This document shows positions 6,620 through 7,712 of a stretch of DNA of 7,712 nucleotides, piece after piece. This stretch comes from JBLHHI01 sp047614125. GTDB lineage: Bacteria; Bacteroidota; Bacteroidia; NS11-12g; UBA9320. The stretch's first letter is position 1. Each line of letters opens with the position of its first letter. The stretch spans positions 1-7,712 of the forward strand of contig JBLHHI010000140.1 of NCBI GenBank assembly GCA_047614125.1, given 5' to 3'. The translations under genes and the position numbers were made by a program. The notes beneath the pieces are model-generated. The model saw only the letters and a program-made list of their open reading frames with translations, was not told where the DNA came from and made no database searches.

Positions 6620-7711
6620 TTATTTTGCAATGGTAAAGGTAAAACGCGTTCCTGTTTTCATTTCAGAATCAACTTGGATTCTGCCTCCCATGTTTTCAAC
6701 GATGCGCTTAACCGTTGCCAAGCCAATACCACTTCCGCGCTCACCATACTTATCGTGCATTTCAAAGACCTTAAACATATCAAAGATTTTATCTTGATAG
6801 TTTTGATCTATGCCTGGCCCGTTGTCTTGCACATAGAACTCGTAATAATGTTCGTTTTCTTGAACACCGATCTCCACCCGAGTAAATTCTTTATCGTTGT
6901 ATTTAACCGCATTGGAAACCAAGTTTAAAATAATCTTTTCAAGGGCAACCAGATTTACCGTCACCTCTTTTAAATCTGACTTTAGCGAAATCAGAACACT
7001 TCGATCGAAGTTGTACACGTTCGACAAGTCTCGAATGATGGTGGTTAAGGCCACATTCATCTTATTATCTGCAACAAGGTGTTCTCCTCTGCTGTGAGAA
7101 AGTAAGCTGTTAATCATTACTCGCAGCTTGTCGGCCGAAGATTCGATGATCATCAACATTTCATTCCCTTCATCATCCAACAGATCGCCATAATCGCGAT
7201 GCAAAACCCTGGCAAGACTCGTCATGCCAATGAGCGGAGATTTAAGATCGTGGGCAGCATGACTCGCAAATTCTTCTACGCTTTTATTTTTCTCTTCAAG
7301 GTCAAATATGGCCTTTTCCAGACGTGTCTTATTTCTTCTAAGACTGAGTAAATTAATCACTTGTTTAGACAGCGCCGAAAGTGTTTTCAACTGACCTTGA
7401 CTCAATTTTTTGGGTTTATTATCTATTACACACAAAGTACCCAATGGAAGTCCATCCTCCGAAATAAGCGGTACGCCAGCATAAAATATTAGGTGGGGGT
7501 GGTTGATAACCAGCGGATTATCTTTAAATCGTTCATCGTTTCTCGCATCTTCAATCTCCATGATGTGTTCTTGATCATTAATGGCATGTGCACAAAAAGC
7601 ATATTCTCTTGGTGATTCTTTTGCGTCGATTCCTAAATGTGATTTAAACCACTGGCGGTCTGCATCAATTAAGGAAATAAGTGAAATTGGAGTGCCGCAA
7701 ATTTGAGCAGC
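6620..7711 (-). CDS. GAF-domain sensor histidine kinase, C-terminal part; 5' end outside window
   Basis: The last 363 residues of a sensor histidine kinase are visible. The frame is open to the window edge, so an internal ATG at 7559-7561 is not the start. The first ~110 visible residues are the bulk of a GAF domain ('ISLIDADRQWFKSHLGID', 'EYAFCAHAIND', 'YAGVPLISEDGLPLGTLCVID'). A coiled-coil linker follows ('LEKAIFDLEEKNKSVEEFA'). Then comes HisKA with the H-box 'HAAHDLKSPLIGM', whose phosphoacceptor His is visible residue 154. The HATPase_c domain has the N-box 'KIILNLVSNAVKYND', G1 'VQDNGPGID', F-box 'IFDMFKVF' and G2 'GERGSGIGLATVKRIV'. All catalytic boxes are intact, so it should autophosphorylate. 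No membrane segment is seen in this part, suggesting a cytosolic sensor, though anything upstream is unseen. No response regulator is in the window. Its TAA abuts the ATG of the broken gene that follows. Confidence 0.92.
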   Translation of the reverse strand, partial: AAQICGTPISLISLIDADRQWFKSHLGIDAKESPREYAFCAHAINDQEHIMEIEDARNDERFKDNPLVINHPHLIFYAGVPLISEDGLPLGTLCVIDNKPKKLSQGQLKTLSALSKQVINLLSLRRNKTRLEKAIFDLEEKNKSVEEFASHAAHDLKSPLIGMTSLARVLHRDYGDLLDDEGNEMLMIIESSADKLRVMINSLLSHSRGEHLVADNKMNVALTTIIRDLSNVYNFDRSVLISLKSDLKEVTVNLVALEKIILNLVSNAVKYNDKEFTRVEIGVQENEHYYEFYVQDNGPGIDQNYQDKIFDMFKVFEMHDKYGERGSGIGLATVKRIVENMGGRIQVDSEMKTGTRFTFTIAK

Positions 7712-7712
7712 G

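Noticed and set aside
1..7712. CRISPR array, tRNA/rRNA genes, IS ends or phage genes
   Set aside because: I found no regularly spaced repeats, transposase motifs, terminal inverted repeats with target duplications, or recognisable RNA gene sequences on either strand.

Overview
The window looks like chromosomal DNA of a Bacteroidota member, most likely a marine-type Flavobacteriales relative. This is inferred from several signs: AT-leaning coding sequence, A-rich leaders in place of Shine-Dalgarno sites, a TAnnTTTG-type -7 promoter element before one gene, a 'GSPLQG'-type pyruvate carboxylase biotinyl domain, and a fragment of a secreted beta-propeller-like protein. The species cannot be named from the sequence.

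Plus strand, left part (2-3633): three closely spaced genes that look like one operon. They are the 3' part of a PLP-dependent Orn/Lys/Arg decarboxylase, a 490-residue ATP-grasp ligase, and an aldehyde dehydrogenase resembling the Sad/YneI succinate-semialdehyde dehydrogenases. The set suggests an amine route: decarboxylate a basic amino acid, attach or activate something at the expense of ATP, then oxidise an aldehyde to an acid. The step that would turn an amine into an aldehyde (oxidase or aminotransferase) is not in the window. A perfect 9-bp hairpin overlaps the last codons of the dehydrogenase gene.

Plus strand, centre (3788-5080): a polytopic GT87-type (DUF2029) membrane glycosyltransferase, probably its own unit. 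It converges with the next gene, with 8 bp between the stops.

Minus strand, right part (7711 down to 5089): first the 3' part of a GAF-domain sensor histidine kinase, open at the window end. Its stop codon directly abuts the ATG of a broken gene. That gene has a signal-peptide-like start interrupted by a frame change, then a beta-propeller-like stretch. The stretch stops abruptly at a junction near 6330-6346 with the C-terminal biotinyl domain of what looks like a pyruvate carboxylase. The BCCP fragment keeps an intact biotinylation motif, its natural-looking end and a possible terminator. After it comes a secreted eight-TPR protein with its own promoter-like element.

The two points most worth pursuing are the decarboxylase/ATP-grasp/aldehyde dehydrogenase operon, as a possible uncharacterised amine pathway, and the chimeric scar between the kinase and TPR genes, which records a deletion or rearrangement or else a misassembly.
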